Assembly: GCF_008831285.2 (NCBI RefSeq)
Contig: NC_045142.1
Location: forward strand, 12,662,716 to 12,726,715
Length of the DNA: 64,000 nt
Direction of reading: 5' to 3'
From: Nymphaea colorata
Lineage: Eukaryota > Streptophyta > Magnoliopsida > Nymphaeales > Nymphaeaceae
The notes under the pieces were generated by a model. The model ran no database searches, was not told the DNA's origin, and worked only from the letters and a program-made list of their open reading frames with translations. Shown here piece by piece: positions 59,391 to 64,000 of this stretch (the first letter of the stretch is position 1; each line of letters starts with the position of its first letter). Both the position numbers and the translations under genes were made by a program.

Positions 59391-60210
59391 TGATGCTCAC
59401 CCGTGGATCACTTATTCAGTCAGCCAAGTGCCAAGCTAAAGTTGCGCAAAGTGATAAACTATGGCCAGATGATTATTGGACAAGACTACTCTAGAATTGA
59501 ATTCTATTGAAGTTGATAAAAATGCAACAAGGATATTGCTGACCTACCTTTTCTTCTATGGATGTTAATATTACAAGTTTCCTCATACTTGTTGATGATA
59601 TGAGAATCTCTTTTATCATCTTTTTCCTTTTTTTTTAATGAATAAAAATCAAGTGCTTAACAATAGACGTGCTCACAATGCCATTGTATAGTTATAGTAT
59701 GTCAATTTTCTTACAGCCGCAGGCCATAGTTTCTAATGGACCCACCCCTTTGATTATATCTATTCTATGATATGCATAGTAAGAAGAAAAATTATAACCA
59801 CGAACCTCACATAATAATGTGTTCATAACCAATTGTTAAGGTCCCGTGTTTTCAGCTGCTTCTATTCTGTCCATTATGCATGTGTGAGTTCCAAATGTCG
59901 ATTAATCTAAAGGCACATGAAAACTGAGAAAGAGAGAAGGATGCCAATTTTGACAATATCCAACAGCTCAAGATTTTCCGTAATCTAGGTCTTAGGCCAT
60001 TCAGAGAGGATCATTTTTGGAAACATGTTTTGCTGAAAATTAGCCACATGCTTGGTCATATTTTTCTCTATTGCTATGAGACATGACATTGAGAAGGCTC
60101 ACTTCATTCTTGCACTATTATTCAACAATGTGAGGATAGTTTGTACCTTATTACCGTTTTCAATATTCATGATTGTTCACAGTTCAACCACAGTTTACTA
60201 ACTTTTTTAA
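59391..60210. other. No exon recognised between X copy 5 and the SDR exon
   Basis: SDR exons 1-4 were looked for here on the plus strand and not found. The stretch is AT-rich and ends in a CTTTTTTAAG acceptor-like site. Confidence 0.5.
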
Positions 60211-60211
60211 G

Positions 60212-60405
60212 TTGAGGTTCTGAAAGACAAAGAGTATTCAGAAGAAGTGCTTTCTTGCACTCCTCTGCGTCGAATTGGAAAGCCTCAAGAAGTTTCTCCT
60301 TTGGTAGCATTCCTCTGCTTACCAGCTGCTTCTTACATTACTAGCCAAGTCATTGCAGTCGATAGAGGAATGACAATCAATGGCTTCTTTCCTTTGATGG
60401 ATTAA
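60212..60405 (+). pseudogene. SDR pseudogene copy 3, last exon only
   Basis: Open to its stop: [60 protein letters not shown] and MD. This is the C-terminal exon of the tropinone-reductase-like SDR, about 70% like 11,801-11,989. Substitutions at the usual ITGQ and DGG positions (ITSQ, DRG) suggest relaxed constraint. There are no upstream exons, so it cannot make an enzyme. Confidence 0.88.
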
Positions 60406-60769
60406 AGTATGAAGTTCTTTACAAATGGCTTAGCTTTTGATTTAAGGAATCCTAAAGTTCATGGCTTTGCAGAAAATAGGTTGCACTATTTTGGGCAAAC
60501 AACCTATCAAATGAGCTCAGTTTTAGCTGAAATTTTGGAGTTAGAAATTAGACAAATAGTGTCTTTCTAAGGACACCTAAATCATAAAAATTTGGAGTTC
60601 TAGAACAAGAGAAATACATTTTCTAAGTTACGGGAATTATGGGTTTTTACAGAAACGATAGAAAATAGGTTCTACTAAAACAAAGTGTGCGACAATCAAA
60701 CAAACATGATTTCCATAAAATTTTGTGGGTAGCTATCGAACATGATCTGAAGCTTTCCAGGGACATATA

Positions 60770-61415
60770 GATCATGAAAAACTACGCTTGGAACTTGAAG
60801 TTATGGCTTCTATAACACAAGCTAATTTTTGGTTCTCTGCAAAAGCAAAAAGTAGAACTCAAAAGGGGCGACTAGTTGCCTCTAATACTAAAGAGGACTA
60901 ATGGCTTTAGTTTGGAGAGAAAAATATATGACTTCTAAAAGCTGTAGGAAATCAGGTACCAACAATGAAATGTATGAAAATAAGCAAGACATCATACTTC
61001 ACATGCGATGAAAGCATTAGAAGCAAATAAAGTGACAGTAAAAAGACAAAAGCGGAATACACTAATAGGTAGTTTGGCAGCAGTAACACTTTGTGTGTAT
61101 CCCATGATTTCCTACAACTTTTAGAAGACATATATTTTTCTCTCCAAACTAAAGCCATTAGTCCTCTTTAGTATTAGAGGCAACTAGTCGCCCCTTTTGA
61201 GTTCTACTTTCTGCTTTTGCAGAGAACCAAAAATTAGCTTGTGTTATAGAAGCCATAACTTCAAGTTCTAACAATGAAATGTATAAAAATAAGCAAGGCG
61301 TCACACTTCACATGCGATGAAAGCATTAGAAGCAAATAAAGTGACAGTAAAAAGACAAAAGCGGAATACACTAACAGATAGTTTGGCAGCAGGAACACTT
61401 TGTGTGTATCCCATA
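60770..61415. repeat. Local inverted plus direct duplication
   Basis: 60,957-61,103 and 61,267-61,413 are direct repeats (both with AACAATGAAATGTAT.AAAATAAG and TGACAGTAAAAAGACAAAAG). 61,105-61,262 is the reverse complement of about 60,775-60,955 (CTCTCCAAACTAAAGCCATT against AATGGCTTTAGTTTGGAGAG). Unit 1 has one copy of each. Confidence 0.85.
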
Positions 61416-62469
61416 AATATATCCCAAAAATTAAAGTAGGTCCATTGAACAATAGTTCTAGTCTTTGATCAACTTGTCCATACTTAACATGCAATGAAAG
61501 CAAAGAAATTTATACTAAGAGGACAAAAGCAGAATGCACTAACTAGTAATTTGATAGCAGAAACAATTTGTGAGTATCCCATAAATCTATCTCAAAAATT
61601 AAAATAGGTGAATTGAACAATACTTCTAGCATTTGATGAACTTGTCCCAATCTTTTGATCAGTAGATTAATGAGACAATGCTAAGTTTATTTGCTATCAA
61701 GTGACTCATAAAGAGACTAAACAACACATTACATGTGCTCCAAATGTCATGAAATGTGATATCAAACATCTAAATGCATGAATTGCCACTCTTTAATCAA
61801 TGAAACACAAGAATAAGGTCTAGAACTACATCTTTCAAGGTCATAGTCCTAAGGTGGAGGTCCAAGGTTCATGCAATAGTTTTCTATAGATAACTACAGA
61901 AATAGTCAGCATGGTGTGGCAAATTTGGAAGACTGATTGGAATGAATTTTGGATTTAGAGAAAGAATGTCAAGGACTTTTCAACAAACTATTATATGCCT
62001 AAATTGTAGCTCTAAGCTAAAAGTTATGGCTTCCTAAAGTTAAACCAATTTTAAGCCTACTTCTGCTTGGCTCTTCATAAATGCAGAAAGTAGTATGACT
62101 TTGAAGGGGCAAACAGGGGGGCATGAGCTGGATCAACCCAGATCTTGTCTTCAAATTGGAGAAAATTTGGGCTAGAAAGAGTAGAGTCAAAGGTCCAGCA
62201 TTTACTAAAGGAGCTAGATGAATTGCAGAGTCGACATCAATGGATCCTGCTTCTGCTCGGGTCTTCCTAATGTGAAAAGTAGTCAAACTTTGAAAGGACA
62301 AATGGAGGACTCAATGGGTTGGTTTTCTTGGAAAATTGGGTTGAAGGAAACTAGAGTTGGATCGGTTCAGATTTTATCTTTAAATTGGAGCAAATTTGGG
62401 CCAGAAAGAGTAGAGGTAAAGGTCCAGCATTTTGTAGAAGGAGCTAGAGGAATTGCATTATTGTCATGA

Positions 62470-63400
62470 ATGGATCTTGTTGGATGACACGTAAAAAGAG
62501 TTACAAACTAGATTTTCACTCATGGAAGCACTAAGAGAAGAAGAATACTGGTCCTAGAAAGCTAGGGTATTGTGGTGGAAGTTAGAAGATGAGAACAATG
62601 GTTTTTTCCATAGCATGGTGAAGAAGAGGAGGTTAAAGAAGGATATTTCTAGTATTGAGATAGATGAAGGAAGCTTTATAATCAAGAGAAAATTTAGTGG
62701 GCTTATTTATGGACATTTCAAGAAGTTTTATGAAAATCATGATTCTGCAGGAACACTTCCAAGCAATTCATGGGAAGGTCTGAACTTTTTGGGGCAAAGA
62801 CTAACGGTGCTTCAAGATCAAATGAGTTCCTAAATGATTTTTGTTAGAAACATTGGACTATAGTTGGTGAAGATGTCTCGAATGAAATAAGAGACTTCTT
62901 TAAAAAGGCAAGTTAGTTAAAAAATTGGAGAACAACCACTTTGTAGTGATTCCTACATCAGAACCTCTCATTCATATCTCCAACTATAAGCCTATAGCTT
63001 TAAAAATTAGTATTCTAAAATTCATTTAGTGGGTGATGGTCTCAATAATGAATGGATTATTGGAAAAATTATCTCGGCACACCAAGGAGCTTTCTTGGCA
63101 AGTAGGAATAGTCATCATTTCTTTCTACCTTCACACAAAATGGTTTGTTCATTGGCCAGAGGTAAGTCACCAAGTGTATGTTCGAAACTAGATTTAGCTA
63201 AATCATATGATTTGCTAAATTGGAATTTCCTAATTGCAGCCATGAAGCATATGAGATTTCACATTTAATGGATTGGCAAGGTCATGACGTGTTGAAAATG
63301 CATTCTACAAAGTTCTCGTTAATGGGTAGAGGGGTAATTACTTCGAGAGCAAACATGGACTGAGGTAAGAAGATTCCTTGTCTTCATACTTGTTTCTAAT
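62470..63400 (+). pseudogene. LINE relic, plus-oriented
   Basis: Plus-strand frames read WWKLEDENNGFFHSMVKKRR, ISSIEIDEGSFIIKR and FKKFYENHDSAGTL (62,570-62,833), then NNEWIIGKIISAHQGAFLAS, MVCSLARGKSPSVCSKLDLA and LLNWNFLIAAMKHMRFH (63,029-63,268). They are the linker and first reverse transcriptase blocks of an L1-type LINE. A gap with frame breaks separates the two; the YxDD box is not seen. Confidence 0.82.
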
Positions 63401-63524
63401 TCCATACTTGTTTCGAATAGTTATGAAATTTTTTTACTAGAAGTTTCAGGGTGCAAAAATGGAAATGCATATAAGTAGTGTCGAGATTATATAGAAGAGC
63501 TGCAAGTGTCATCTTAGTAAATGG

Positions 63525-63995
63525 CCAGGTTTGAGTTTCGGAACTCACATATCTTCATATCCGAACCAAATCAGAGGATTCGGGTGATCGAATCAGCTAA
63601 AACTTAATTCAAATCTCATTATATTGGATTCCGAGACCCCAAAAACATTTATGTAATATTGAGGGTTAGCGACCGCCCAGGTTAGAGGTTGAGACTCTCT
63701 TCCTTTTCCACTTCCTTTGGAGTTCAAAGCTGCTTCGAGACTTGAGTGAAATTATGAATACACCTTTCAACTTCGGAGTAAAGTAGTATGACAGCGACCT
63801 TGACAACTCAAAATCCAAACTATTTTCTTGTGAGCTATCTTGCCACCAAGTTGCATCATGCTTCTTGGGCTAAGCTATTTGAATTATGTAATAGTCAAAA
63901 CTTAGCTAGGTTCTATATTTTCTTTGGATGTCAGGTTTGGAGCAAAAGCTTGAGAGAAAATTTGAACACTGAACAGGATTTACTTTTAATAATTT
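63525..63995 (+). repeat. Dispersed repeat R3, copy 3
   Basis: Longest of the three R3 copies, reaching nearly the window end. It begins right after the inverted LINE-bearing segment. It includes GTTTCGGAACTCACATATCT and CTTAGCTAGGTTCTATATTT. No open frame with a known motif; the right end may lie outside the window. Confidence 0.7.
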
Positions 63996-64000
63996 GATCA

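Larger units (their letters stand above)
60450..63518 (-). repeat. Inverted copy of the LINE-bearing segment
   Basis: Reverse complement of about 19,370-21,870 of unit 1, including the LINE relic, the 180-bp tandem units and the ATAAATGCAGAAAGTAGTATGA region (near 62,080 against 20,545). Unit 2 lacks this segment at the corresponding place. Confidence 0.8.

Overview
This is nuclear DNA of a flowering plant. The evidence is introns with GT-AG borders, plant-specific gene families (sterol 4-alpha-methyl oxidase, the plant PMT/DUF248 methyltransferases, tropinone-reductase-like SDRs), two plant Ty1/copia retrotransposons, MITEs, LINE and SINE relics, and many AT and TC microsatellites. Nothing identifies the species. 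I see no fully intact host gene; every recognisable host gene is a fragment or a decayed copy. The window is therefore a gene-relic and transposon landscape.

Layout: 1-3.7 kb is AT-rich DNA with two MITEs. 3.78-4.76 kb holds the last three exons of a PMT-type methyltransferase. From about 7.3 kb a composite unit begins: an unrecognised repeated block 'X' (+), an SDR pseudogene (+, 9.4-12.0 kb, followed by a hAT-type MITE), an SMO2 pseudogene (-, 15.8-16.4 kb), a LINE relic (-, about 19.5-20.5 kb), then a second X block (-, 24.4-25.4 kb). A palindrome centred near 26.39 kb follows. The unit recurs as a direct duplicate at about 35.1-54.2 kb, shortened by several deletions and carrying a 6.9-kb copia element in its SDR exon 2. 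It ends in the same palindrome (centre near 54.07 kb). A third partial unit follows at 58.9-60.4 kb (X +, last SDR exon +), joined to an inverted copy of the LINE-bearing segment (60.45-63.52 kb).

Mobile elements: a young copia element on the minus strand at 26,599-32,320 (LTRs differ at 2 positions, TSD CCTTG, pol open, gag and pol in different frames) carries a 778-bp PIF/Harbinger-type MITE inside one LTR. An older copia element on the plus strand at 37,524-44,421 (TSD CAACA, about 3% LTR divergence, many stop codons) has a primer-binding site complementary to the middle of initiator tRNA-Met rather than its 3' end. That points to a half-tRNA primer, as in Drosophila copia. Other items are a large inverted repeat of a gene fragment at 54.8-55.5 kb and a degraded Myb/SANT-like gene at 57.2-58.0 kb.

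The host gene relics do not form a pathway; they were copied together by segmental duplication. The points most worth follow-up are the half-tRNA primer site, the LTR repeats that also encode the pol C-terminal tail, the head-to-head X palindromes with an ORF kept in several copies, and the 54.8-55.5 kb hairpin.
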